From NCBI GenBank assembly GCA_016870215.1, contig VGCD01000015.1:1-42591 (forward strand): a stretch of DNA of 42,591 nucleotides, read 5' to 3'. Below the pieces are notes generated by a model. It was not told the DNA's origin. It worked only from the letters and a program-made list of their open reading frames with translations, and searched no databases. A program made the translations under genes and the position numbers. Shown piece by piece: positions 1 to 7,223 of this stretch (position 1 is its first letter; each line of letters begins with the position of its first letter). This stretch comes from Actinomycetota bacterium. Lineage in GTDB: Bacteria; Actinomycetota; Acidimicrobiia; Acidimicrobiales; Ilumatobacteraceae.

Positions 1-2
1 AA

Positions 3-19
3 CCCCCCCCCCCCCCCCC
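3..19. repeat. 17-base homopolymeric C run at the window edge
   Basis: Bases 3-19 are uninterrupted C. A run this long is unusual in a moderately GC-rich genome and sits at the very start of the window, so a contig-end artefact or a collapsed homopolymer is the simplest reading. From here to position 191 I see no convincing gene on either strand. Confidence 0.8.
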
Positions 20-186
20 GCGAAGGTGGAGTATTTGAGAGTCTTGTTTTCCGCGCATTCCATGCTGAGGCTTACTTGCTCAACTCGTACATCAACTTGT
101 GCACCGATAATTCGGTGACACCGATATCGCCACACCGGCCATCATCGCCAGAGATGTTTCCGAATATCGGTAATTCCCTTTGCCTG

Positions 187-204
187 GCTCCTCACACGAG
201 GAGC
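187..204 (-). terminator. Perfect hairpin spanning the TetR stop codon
   Basis: Positions 187-193 (GCTCCTC) and 198-204 (GAGGAGC) form a perfect 7-bp stem around a 4-base loop, overlapping the stop codon of the TetR gene at 192-194. There is no T tract after the stem on the minus strand, so this is a weak candidate for a transcription terminator or an mRNA 3'-end stabiliser. Confidence 0.35.
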
Positions 205-785
205 AACAACTTTGCCTGGTTCTCCACCATCTCGGTTGCCAAGGTCACGAACTCAGCGATGTGCTGTTCAACAAGAAGACCACTTGGCAACTTTGCGGCC
301 AGCGGACCATCAATGAGTAGGGCCGAAAATCCGTGTGCAAGTGACCACATCATCGAGGCCCAGGTCGTCATTTCCCTATCGTCTGCTCGCCGACCAAGAG
401 TCAACTCCACCATTTTTTCAAGCGCCGCATATGCCCGGCCTGCTTCGGCCTGTGTGTGTTCATGCGTTGACGTTCCACAGATGTCGCTTCTGAACATCAC
501 GCGAAAATGACCCAGATGATCGCGTGCGATGTGCAAGTACACCTCGAGACAGGAACGCGCAGGGCTACCGCCACGCTGCAGCGCCAGATCCATTGCATCC
601 GCGAGCTTTCCGAAACCTTCTTCAGAGATGGCGGCGAAGATTCCGGCACGATCGCCGAAGTGGTGATACGGGGCTTGATGACTGACCCCAGAACGCCTGG
701 CGACATCCCGCATGGAAACGGCGTCTGGTCCTGCAGAAGCGCAGATCCCAATTGCCGCATCGAGGACTTGTCTACGGACATCCAT
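192..785 (-). CDS. TetR/AcrR family transcriptional repressor
   Basis: This 197-residue protein has the TetR layout. An N-terminal three-helix DNA-binding domain covers about residues 5-50, with the recognition segment RDVARRSGVSHQAPYHHF around residues 26-43; a helical ligand-binding domain follows and resembles the WHG-type C-terminal domain. Length is normal for the family. It starts at ATG 785, only 8 bases from a perfect palindrome, and is divergent from a drug-export MFS gene at 837. That arrangement is the classic one for a repressor controlling itself and its neighbouring exporter, with release by a drug or metabolite. The inducer cannot be read from the sequence. No Shine-Dalgarno sequence is visible, so a very short or absent leader is possible. 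Family assignment is firm; the regulated target is inferred from context. Confidence 0.9.
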   Translation of the reverse strand: MDVRRQVLDAAIGICASAGPDAVSMRDVARRSGVSHQAPYHHFGDRAGIFAAISEEGFGKLADAMDLALQRGGSPARSCLEVYLHIARDHLGHFRVMFRSDICGTSTHEHTQAEAGRAYAALEKMVELTLGRRADDREMTTWASMMWSLAHGFSALLIDGPLAAKLPSGLLVEQHIAEFVTLATEMVENQAKLLLLV

Positions 786-793
786 AGTCTCAG

Positions 794-839
794 CATACTT
801 GACAATGTCAAGTATGTCGGATAGACACTGTCAAGTATG
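794..839. promoter_or_regulatory. TetR operator: perfect palindrome plus a third half-site
   Basis: Arms CATACTTGACA (794-804) and TGTCAAGTATG (806-816) are exact reverse complements about one central base (805). The half-site TGTCAAGTATG occurs again at 829-839, with a 23-base offset, and includes the ATG of the exporter. Each arm contains a TTGACA, one on each strand (plus 799-804; minus complement of 806-811). With a 17-base spacer these would be -35 elements facing both genes, with weak -10 matches (TAGACA at 822-827 on plus). Bound repressor would therefore cover both promoters and the exporter start codon. Confidence 0.85.
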
Positions 840-2402
840 AGCACCACACGTGTACCGCAGACCTCTCACTCACGCGCGTACGAACGTCGTTGGTGGGTGC
901 TTCTTGTCCTCAGCGCAAGCGTCTTCATGGTGGTCGTGGACAATCTCATCATCAATGTGGCACTTCCCACACTTCAACAAGAACTCAATGCGTCAACCAC
1001 TGCGTTGCAATGGATCGTTGATTCGTACGCATTGGTATTCGCCGGACTATTGCTTGCAGGTGGCGGCATTGGCGACCGACTCGGTCGCAAACGTTGCCTT
1101 CAAATCGGACTCGTTCTTTTCGCTGCGTTCAGTGCTGCAGCCGCGTTTGCTGAGACCAGTTCACAGCTCATCTTTTGGCGTGGCGCAATGGGCGTCGGTT
1201 CCGCGTTGGTCTTTCCGGCAACACTCGCCATCATCACCAACCTTTTTGTTGACCCCATCGAGCGCGCCAAGGCAATCGGTCTGTGGTCCGCGGTGTCTGG
1301 AATGGCAGTCGCATTCGGACCGGTTGCAGGAGGGTTTCTCTTGGAACACTTCTGGTGGGGCTCGGTGTTCCTCATCAATGTTCCCATCGTTGGTATCGCG
1401 ATTGTGGCAGGGCACTTTCTCGTCCCAGAATCACGTGACACGACTCACGGCTCATTCGACTTTGCCGGCATGTTTTTATCCGTGGCCGCAGTCGGTGCAT
1501 TGGTCTACACAGTGATTGAATCTCCACATTGGGGATGGGGCAGCATTGCATCAAATGCAGGATTCGCCCTGACCGCACTACTAGTAGCAGCGTTCATCAA
1601 GTATGAGTTGAGCCGCGAGCATCCATTGCTTGAACTTCAGTTCTTCAAGAATGCGCGCTTTAGTTCAGCTACTTCGTCCATCGGAATTGCGTTTCTTTCC
1701 CTCTTCGGCTTTACATTCCTCGTCACGCAGTATTTCCAATTTGTGCGTGGTTATGACCCGCTTGAATCAGGCGTTCGCACACTTCCGTTTGCGGTGGGCG
1801 CAGGCATCACCGCACCTATTGCTGCACGACTCGCGCTACGTATCGGCACCAAACGTGTCGTTGCCGCAGGACTCTTCAGTATGTCCATCGGCTTCGCACT
1901 TGCAAGTAGTTTTGATGCCGACGCCTCGTACTTCGGACGGGTCGTAGTCGCAATGTTGTTCATGGCGTGTGGCCTGTCGCTCGTCACGTCACCAAGCACC
2001 GATGCTGTGATGGGGTCGCTACCCCGCGACAAAGCTGGGGTCGGATCAGCTGTCAACGACGTGTCACGTGAAGTTGGCGGAACACTCGGTGTCGCAATCA
2101 CAGGTTCGATCTTCGTCAGTCTGTATTCACCTCGACTGATCGAGAGATTTGAGGCGATACCAGGTCTCATCGAAGCAGTACCGGCCGCGGCTCTGTCGGC
2201 CGCTGAGGAGTCCGTCGGAGCTGCGTACTTCGTCGCGATGCAGTCTCCAGAAGCTGTTCGCCAGAGCGTTCTTTCCGCGGTCAGCGACTCATTCATGACT
2301 GGCTTTGGAACTGCATGCCTGACTGTGTCAGTGGTGGCACTCTTCGGTTCGCTCGCAGCACTCAGATACCTGCCTGCACGAGCCATTGCGACTCAGGACT
2401 GA
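837..2402 (+). CDS. MFS multidrug exporter, DHA2 (EmrB/QacA-type), 14 TM segments
   Basis: This 521-residue integral membrane protein matches the 14-helix DHA2 drug:proton antiporters. The N-terminal half shows the MFS motif A loop (GDRLGRKR, about residue 82) and the antiporter motif C (GPVAGGFLLE, around residue 160). A hydrophobic C-terminal helix is followed by a short tail. The likely role is proton-driven efflux of a lipophilic toxic compound across the cytoplasmic membrane. The chosen ATG lies inside the third operator half-site and has no Shine-Dalgarno sequence in front of it. A start from a leaderless mRNA would fit the promoter spacing. Regulation by the divergent TetR is inferred from the shared operator. 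Substrate is unknown; EmrB/QacA subfamily names are often used too loosely to predict it. Confidence 0.92.
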   Translation: MSTTRVPQTSHSRAYERRWWVLLVLSASVFMVVVDNLIINVALPTLQQELNASTTALQWIVDSYALVFAGLLLAGGGIGDRLGRKRCLQIGLVLFAAFSAAAAFAETSSQLIFWRGAMGVGSALVFPATLAIITNLFVDPIERAKAIGLWSAVSGMAVAFGPVAGGFLLEHFWWGSVFLINVPIVGIAIVAGHFLVPESRDTTHGSFDFAGMFLSVAAVGALVYTVIESPHWGWGSIASNAGFALTALLVAAFIKYELSREHPLLELQFFKNARFSSATSSIGIAFLSLFGFTFLVTQYFQFVRGYDPLESGVRTLPFAVGAGITAPIAARLALRIGTKRVVAAGLFSMSIGFALASSFDADASYFGRVVVAMLFMACGLSLVTSPSTDAVMGSLPRDKAGVGSAVNDVSREVGGTLGVAITGSIFVSLYSPRLIERFEAIPGLIEAVPAAALSAAEESVGAAYFVAMQSPEAVRQSVLSAVSDSFMTGFGTACLTVSVVALFGSLAALRYLPARAIATQD

Positions 2403-2426
2403 GGATCGGCATCACAAAAGGAAAAT

Positions 2427-2502
2427 TGGAGCGGACGACGGGATTCGAACCCGCGACCCTCACCTTGGCAAGGTGATGCTCTACCAACTGAGCCACGTCC
2501 GC
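2427..2502 (-). tRNA. tRNA-Gly (anticodon GCC)
   Basis: Acceptor arms GCGGACG/CGTCCGC pair (2496-2502 with 2431-2437). The anticodon stem TCACC/GGTGA carries the loop TTGCCAA, giving anticodon GCC. The T-loop contains GGTTCGAATCC. Discriminator T is at 2430 and the CCA end is encoded (2429-2427). A T-rich stretch follows on the minus strand. It lies between the exporter gene and the DMT transporter gene. Confidence 0.96.
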
Positions 2503-2510
2503 GTGCGCCG

Positions 2511-3464
2511 TCAGGATACCAACGGGTCGGGCGGAGGAGACAACAAGGCAGCCGTCTCTACCCGTGCTGTCGCCCTGTTCAAGCGCACAATGAGGGCAAG
2601 GGACCCGAGAACGAGCACTCCACCGACGAGCTGCGTGATGCCAAGTGCTTGGTCGTAGACGAACCACGCCCCAATCGACGAGATGACCGGACTCATCAGA
2701 CCAAGAAGAGAAGCGAGCGACACATCAAGAGACTTTGACGCCCACGTCATAAGTCCGTGGCCAACAACGCCGGGCAAAAGCGCCATGCCCACGATCCACA
2801 CCCAGTCAATTGACTTCATCCCTCCGATGTCATCTGCTGCCCACAGCGCCCAAGGAATTGAAATCACTGACGACCACAAGAACACCGCAGCGAGAAATGA
2901 CCATGAATGAACATTGTCGTTCCGCTGACGCTTCGACATAAGAAAGTACGTGGTCCACAACAGCGTGTTCATGAGAGCAAGAATGTCGCCGAAAAAGGTG
3001 GCGCCGCTGGTGTCTGCGGCAGCAAGAACCACCATCAGAACACCAACAAATGTGATGACTGAAAGGCCGATTTGCCGAGCGTGCAATCGCTCACCGAAGA
3101 GCTTTGGTGCGATGAACATCACGATGACGGGCTGAATCGTGGTGATGACTGTGGCGTTCGCGATGGATGTTTCGCGCACAGCCCCGAAACCAACGATCAT
3201 TGAGGTTGCAAAGAAGATCGACGGAAGCGCAGCGCGCTTCAAGATGGCTTTGTCAAGTCCTCCACCTGTCGCATACGCGATTCCGGTCATGAGTGGAATC
3301 GCAACAAGCATCCGCCAAAAAATGAGGGCGGGCAGGGACACCGACAAAGCTCGAGTCACCAATGGCCCGATGCTCCACGCGAACACTGCCGTTGCACCGG
3401 CAATCACATAGATGTCTTCGCGTCCTCGCAAGTTGTGGCGCGCTTGCACCAGTGGCGATGTCAC
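2511..3464 (-). CDS. EamA/DMT-superfamily transporter, 10 TM segments
   Basis: This 317-residue, very hydrophobic protein has the internal two-fold layout of two five-helix EamA repeats. The first ends around residue 145 and the second runs from about 165 to 300. Members of the drug/metabolite transporter superfamily export amino acids, nucleotide metabolites or other small molecules. The GTG start at 3464 overlaps the stop of the preceding small gene by four bases (GTGA), so the two are translationally coupled within a three-gene minus-strand operon. The C-terminal tail after the last helix is short and cytoplasmic-looking. Substrate is not predictable. I see no signal for its own promoter. 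Confidence 0.88.
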   Translation of the reverse strand: MTSPLVQARHNLRGREDIYVIAGATAVFAWSIGPLVTRALSVSLPALIFWRMLVAIPLMTGIAYATGGGLDKAILKRAALPSIFFATSMIVGFGAVRETSIANATVITTIQPVIVMFIAPKLFGERLHARQIGLSVITFVGVLMVVLAAADTSGATFFGDILALMNTLLWTTYFLMSKRQRNDNVHSWSFLAAVFLWSSVISIPWALWAADDIGGMKSIDWVWIVGMALLPGVVGHGLMTWASKSLDVSLASLLGLMSPVISSIGAWFVYDQALGITQLVGGVLVLGSLALIVRLNRATARVETAALLSPPPDPLVS

Positions 3465-3682
3465 TTCGACTGTGGTCGCATATCGATGCGCAACACCAAC
3501 ACGCCGTCTTCAATTACTGCTGTCGCGTCACCGATAATGGCGAAGTCCTGGAAGTCAACTTGGGCTTGCTGGATGAACAAGGTGCGCTCCTCCCCTGCGA
3601 CCGGAGGCAAGGGCCGCTTCTTCACTGCTGCAGCCCGATCTTTGAAACGAGCAATCAATTCATTGGCGTCAAACTGTCCCAT
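3461..3682 (-). CDS. Small conserved-looking hypothetical protein (73 aa)
   Basis: I do not recognise this 73-residue protein. It starts with an ATG at 3682, three bases after the stop of the upstream membrane gene, and has a purine-rich ribosome-binding region (GGGAAG) in front. Its last four bases overlap the transporter start. The N-terminal third is charged and helical (MGQFDANELIARFKDRAAAV). The rest alternates hydrophobic and polar residues, as in a small beta-sheet (RTLFIQQAQVDFQDFAIIG, then VIEDGVLVLRIDM). There is no signal peptide or membrane helix. The tight packing on both sides is the best evidence that it is real. No function is proposed. Confidence 0.7.
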   Translation of the reverse strand: MGQFDANELIARFKDRAAAVKKRPLPPVAGEERTLFIQQAQVDFQDFAIIGDATAVIEDGVLVLRIDMRPQSK

Positions 3683-3685
3683 TTC

Positions 3686-4060
3686 TTACTTCCCTCCATC
3701 TGCATGCCGCGACAACAATGGATCAATCGGTCCACTCGGTTTTGTTTCCGGTGGCAGGTCAGCGGCCTTCGGTTCGTCATTTGCCGAGCGAGTGCGACGG
3801 GGTTCACGTCGCAAGACTGGTGGTTCTTCGATTCGCTCCTTGAGGGCCTCACCTGAAGGTCGCACCTTGTTTAACATGTCGATCCGCTTATTGTTGTCCG
3901 CACGACCGAACTTGCGGTCTTCCATAATTTCCAAGGTGGCCAGAGCTGCGTGGTCTGGTGTTGCGCTCTTCCAATAAGAAAACGTCACCCACAACAAGCC
4001 GAATCCGATGACGATGAGCCCGACCGCAATGACATTGACGAGAAGGTTTGCCGCTAACAC
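3686..4060 (-). CDS. Single-pass membrane protein of unknown function
   Basis: About 124 residues. I place the start at GTG 4060 because it sits just before the only hydrophobic segment (LLVNVIAVGLIVIGFGLLWV, roughly residues 5-24). The upstream in-frame ATG (4138) and TTG (4171) would add a polar extension that runs into the region needed by the divergent gene. After the helix the protein is polar, rich in Arg, Lys, Glu and Pro (REPRRTRSANDEPKAADLPP), and probably disordered, ending at TAA 3686-3688. It leads a three-gene operon with the 73-residue protein and the DMT transporter. I cannot assign a family. The start site is uncertain. Confidence 0.55.
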   Translation of the reverse strand: MLAANLLVNVIAVGLIVIGFGLLWVTFSYWKSATPDHAALATLEIMEDRKFGRADNNKRIDMLNKVRPSGEALKERIEEPPVLRREPRRTRSANDEPKAADLPPETKPSGPIDPLLSRHADGGK

Positions 4061-4152
4061 CTCTGTATTGTCCCATGTTTTACCGCCGTGTTCCGGCTTC
4101 CTGACGCAGACCGAAGGTGCATGAAGGTCCAGCCGCATGGAATCATGGGGAC

Positions 4153-4551
4153 ATGCTGAACGCCGTGACAAGTGTGGCGTTTATCGCCCTTCTCGGTGGG
4201 CTGACATGGCTTGTGCGCTCTCGCGACCCACATTGGAGCAGTAAAGACGGCACAAAGTTCATTTGTCGCGTTCAAATATTGAATGAGCGGGGTGGCTCGC
4301 CGTCGCGGTGGCGCGAAGTTCGATGCACCATCACCGGAAACGATTCAATTGCACTTGTCCCCCGCGGTTTCGGCCACCGCAACATTGCAAAAGAATGGCG
4401 CGTCGTCGAGACCATGACGGTCGGGCCGAAACATTCCCGCATGTTTCTACTTCGAAACGAGCAACTACTTGCTCTGCGGGTTCCTGCCTCAAGCCCCGCC
4501 GCAGCCCGACTCGACGAGTTGGTCGCTCGCAGTCGCCACACCGGCACGTAG
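4153..4551 (+). CDS. Small membrane-anchored protein, possibly DUF2550-like
   Basis: 132 residues beginning at ATG 4153 with a GGGG stretch a few bases upstream. A hydrophobic N-terminal segment (AVTSVAFIALLGGLTWLV, about residues 4-21) is followed by a basic stop-transfer region and a compact soluble domain of mixed beta character (GTKFICRVQIL, WREVRCTITG, RMFLLRNEQLLALRVP). The layout, one N-terminal helix plus a small beta domain, and the size recall the actinobacterial DUF2550 family. I cannot confirm this by eye. It is divergent from the 3686-4060 operon and convergent with metX, 8 bases away. Function unknown. Confidence 0.6.
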   Translation: MLNAVTSVAFIALLGGLTWLVRSRDPHWSSKDGTKFICRVQILNERGGSPSRWREVRCTITGNDSIALVPRGFGHRNIAKEWRVVETMTVGPKHSRMFLLRNEQLLALRVPASSPAAARLDELVARSRHTGT

Positions 4552-4559
4552 TTGTCGAC

Positions 4560-5765
4560 TCAAACTTGTGACAGAAACGACGTGATCTCGCGACCGACGG
4601 CATGACTGTCAATGAGAAAGGCGTCATGTCCTTCAGGGCTCGAAATCTCGACATACCGAGTGCGTGGGTCCTTGCCAGAAACAAGACCGTGCAGTGTCTG
4701 CTGCTGATACGCGGGATACAAGATGTCGCTGTCAATGCCGATGGTGAGCACGGGTGCCGTGATTCGCTTCATCGCGTTGGTAGCACCACCACGGCTTCGG
4801 CCCACGTCGTGTAAATCCATTGCCTTGCCGATGAACAGATAACTGTTTGCGTCGAATCGCCGCACCAACTTGTCGCCATGATGATCGAGGTAGCGCTCAA
4901 CTTCGAATCGGTCGAAGAAATGCAAGCCATCGTCGTGGATGTTTGCTTCTGACAAGTCGCGACCAAAACGTTCGTTGAAGGCGTTGTCAGTGCGGAACGT
5001 GACCTGCGCAATCATTCGCGCGACGGCGAGCCCTCGCCATGGGCCTTCGTCGGGTGCTGCGTCGTAATACGCGCCGCCATTCCATGCTGGGTCCATCTGC
5101 AACGCACGTCGACCGATGGCTCCCCAGGCAATCTGTTGAGCGCTCGACTCAATACACGTGGCGATGGGAACAACCGACGCCACACGCTCGGGGTAGGTCA
5201 CCGCCCACTCGAGCGCTTGCATGCCGCCCATCGATCCACCGATGACACTTCGCCAACGGCGAACACCGAGGTGATCAGCGAGGTGCACTTGGGCGCGCAC
5301 CATGTCGCGAATGGTGATCACTGGGAATCGAAGTCCATACGGTTTTCCGTCGACTGGGTGGGGCGATGCTGGCCCTGTTGAGCCCTGGCAGCCACCGAGA
5401 ACATTCGCGCACACGACAAAGAGCTCATTCGTGTCGATGAATCCGCCTGGCCCAATGACTCCTTCCCACCAACCTGGTGTGGGGTGTCCCTCTCCGGCCG
5501 GACCCGCCACGTGACTATCTCCCGTCCATGCATGACACACGAGAACTGCATTGCTCGCGTCGGCGTTCAGCGTTCCCCATGTCTCGAAGGCGATTGTGAC
5601 GTCACGCAGTGCAGCTCCACCATCGAGTGAAAAAGGACGGTCAATTGCAAAGGTGTGGAACTGGCGATGACCTGCCGACTGCGATGTATTCCATGCCCCT
5701 GTCGCTGGATACGGAGCACCAGGATGAGGTGGCGCGTAGGGAACACCGAAACTTGGTGTTGTCAT
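4560..5765 (-). CDS. metX: Homoserine O-acetyltransferase
   Basis: MetX transfers an acetyl group from acetyl-CoA to L-homoserine, giving O-acetylhomoserine for direct sulfhydrylation or transsulfuration to methionine in the cytoplasm. The 401-residue alpha/beta-hydrolase fold shows the nucleophile elbow GGSMGG (Ser about 178), the acid in DSDILYP (Asp about 347) and the catalytic His in SPEGHDAF (about 380). Length is typical apart from a Pro-rich N-terminal stretch of about 30 residues (PYAPPHPGAPYP). The ATG at 5765 was chosen because an AGGAG lies six bases upstream; nearby alternatives overlap that site. A SAM-type riboswitch precedes the gene, matching end-product control of methionine synthesis. 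No metY or metB lies in the window. MetX and MetA-like succinyl-specific variants can be hard to separate by sequence alone. Confidence 0.94.
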   Translation of the reverse strand: MTTPSFGVPYAPPHPGAPYPATGAWNTSQSAGHRQFHTFAIDRPFSLDGGAALRDVTIAFETWGTLNADASNAVLVCHAWTGDSHVAGPAGEGHPTPGWWEGVIGPGGFIDTNELFVVCANVLGGCQGSTGPASPHPVDGKPYGLRFPVITIRDMVRAQVHLADHLGVRRWRSVIGGSMGGMQALEWAVTYPERVASVVPIATCIESSAQQIAWGAIGRRALQMDPAWNGGAYYDAAPDEGPWRGLAVARMIAQVTFRTDNAFNERFGRDLSEANIHDDGLHFFDRFEVERYLDHHGDKLVRRFDANSYLFIGKAMDLHDVGRSRGGATNAMKRITAPVLTIGIDSDILYPAYQQQTLHGLVSGKDPRTRYVEISSPEGHDAFLIDSHAVGREITSFLSQV

Positions 5766-5860
5766 CTTCATCTCCTTCCTGTGCATCGATGCAGCTGTCA
5801 ACTCGTACTGAGTTCAACGTAAGAAGAAAGAACTTCAGGCCTGTTGCCCCGCTACTGCGA

Positions 5861-5941
5861 GACCACATCCCCACTTTCGTGGGCTGGCACCGTGCGGCTG
5901 AAACCCCGGTTGCCGGACCTGACGGTCACTCTTAATGCGTC
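5861..5941 (-). promoter_or_regulatory. SAM riboswitch (SAM-I/SAM-IV superfamily) upstream of metX
   Basis: Read on the minus strand, P1 can form between GACGCAT (5941-5935) and ATGTG-G-TC (5868-5861) with one bulged G. A short P2 hairpin GACC-GTCA-GGTC lies at 5927-5916. Next come the core GGCAACC (5914-5908) and the later core GGTGCCA (5891-5885), which together are the SAM-I/IV signature. P4 is CCCAC-GAAA-GTGGG (5883-5870). Between the aptamer and metX there is a small hairpin (AACTC/GAGTT, 5814-5800) and a 12-base palindrome (5793-5782) next to the ribosome binding site, suggesting translational control. The P2 arm is unusually short for SAM-I, so the exact subclass is open. Confidence 0.82.
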
Positions 5942-6090
5942 GTCGTCAGGCTACTGACACCTCAGCCCCACGACAAGCACTTTCTTCTGCCGGCAATGTG
6001 CGCTAGCGACCCGTTGGCATTGTCACGCTGCAGAATCGCCGATACCGTACGGCACACGAAAGCCGGCGGAGTTGGGGCTCGTTTTCTTTC

Positions 6091-6855
6091 ATGACCCTGC
6101 AGTTCAACAGATTGACACCGCTCGCGCGTGCCGAGCCCATGGGCGCAGTTGGTTGGGGCAGTCGTGCAGTTCAGCCAATTCCGCGCGGAACTGTCGTTGC
6201 AACTTTCGGCGGTGATGCATGTGATCGCCGTGGCTTTGATGCCATGCCTGCAACACGCCGCGAGCGCTCCATCCAAGTGGACGACAACTTGTACATCGTC
6301 GGCCCGCCAGAACGTGAACCCGGAGACGCTGTCAACCACAGTTGCGATCCGAATTGTGGTCCACGTAATGCCACACAGATTGTCGCGTGGCGCGACATCA
6401 CACCAGGTGAGGTGTTGACATTCGACTACGGCACCACAGACGGGAGCGACTACGACCAATTTCCGTGTTCTTGTGGGGCGTCCCTGTGCAGAGGTCAGAC
6501 GTCGAGCGATGATTGGCGGCGTATCGACCTTCAGCAGCGATACGACCTTCGTTTCTCGCCTTATTTATTGCGACGAATTGATGCGGCGTCACGCGCGCGC
6601 ACGCTGTCGAAGGCCGAGCGAGTGGCAATGCTGGCGACATACGACATGGCCCCCATCGCGGCACTGACAACCGCGCTACAACTCGTGAGCGGAAGACCGC
6701 ACGCACGATTTGCCGACATCATTCACGCGAGCCACTTGTCGCTCAGCACCAAGCATGCGCTGTGCGACGGCGACACCAATTCCCGTGATGAGCTCATCGC
6801 CGAGCTGAATGAGTTTGCCGGCGAACCATTTGTCGCGGCGGTCAGTCCGCTGTAG
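6091..6855 (+). CDS. SET-domain protein with post-SET cysteine cluster
   Basis: 254 residues. Residues about 10-115 form a SET domain: the GWGSRAVQPIPRGTVV entry strand, the pseudoknot motif NHSCDPN (82-88) and the catalytic-type Tyr in FDYGT (Tyr113). Immediately afterwards a post-SET CxC-x4-C (Cys126, 128, 133) can bind zinc together with the NHSC cysteine. SET proteins transfer methyl from SAM to lysine side chains; the bacterial substrates are mostly unknown. The C-terminal 110 residues are helical and unassigned. There is no good Shine-Dalgarno sequence. The 3' end overlaps the convergent DCC-family gene by 14 bases. It is a neighbour of metX and its SAM riboswitch, which may be coincidence. 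Domain call is firm; enzymatic activity and target are inferred. Confidence 0.87.
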   Translation: MTLQFNRLTPLARAEPMGAVGWGSRAVQPIPRGTVVATFGGDACDRRGFDAMPATRRERSIQVDDNLYIVGPPEREPGDAVNHSCDPNCGPRNATQIVAWRDITPGEVLTFDYGTTDGSDYDQFPCSCGASLCRGQTSSDDWRRIDLQQRYDLRFSPYLLRRIDAASRARTLSKAERVAMLATYDMAPIAALTTALQLVSGRPHARFADIIHASHLSLSTKHALCDGDTNSRDELIAELNEFAGEPFVAAVSPL

Positions 6856-7210
6856 GGGCGCCCTTGAAACGGTGGCGATTTCGCGCCACCCAGCGATAAC
6901 TCGCCTGAGCGATTTGTCTTGCACCTGGCAACAACATCAACCAACCCAGCACGAACCATAGAGAGCCAGCACCAATGAACAGTCGCGCCACTGCATCAGA
7001 CCCTGCGCTCACTCGCCCACGCTTATCGACATACTGAACAGCGACGGAACACTCATCACGCGTCAGTCCGAGTTGTTCGAGCGGCGCGTCTTGAAACGGC
7101 ACACATTGCGGTGCACGGCGTACGAGTCGCCGCAGTCGACGAACCCACAGACGGCAAAACCCGCATTCACCGTCATAGATGAGCACCACGCCTTGCACAG
7201 TTGCCGACAT
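6842..7210 (-). CDS. DCC/DUF393 family thiol-disulfide oxidoreductase-like protein
   Basis: 122 residues from ATG 7210. The family signature YDGECGFCRLWVRRL is at about residues 12-26, giving a thioredoxin-like CGFC dithiol preceded by the conserved Asp. A second conserved block (VQYVDKRGRVSAGSDAVARLF) follows, and then a hydrophobic segment (SLWFVLGWLMLLPG) that is typical of the family and may associate with the membrane. The basic C-terminus contains the usual YRWVARNRHRF. The exact reaction of DCC proteins is not established; a redox role is assumed from the fold and cysteines. It lies 13 bases downstream of the phosphotransferase-like gene, so the two probably share a transcript. It overlaps the SET gene tail to tail. 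Confidence 0.88.
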   Translation of the reverse strand: MSATVQGVVLIYDGECGFCRLWVRRLRRLVRRAPQCVPFQDAPLEQLGLTRDECSVAVQYVDKRGRVSAGSDAVARLFIGAGSLWFVLGWLMLLPGARQIAQASYRWVARNRHRFKGAPTAD

Positions 7211-7223
7211 GGACACACGGTAT

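Noticed and set aside
76-510. Open frame antisense to the TetR gene
   Set aside because: Its codon pattern is the shadow of the TetR gene, which has a clear domain on the other strand.
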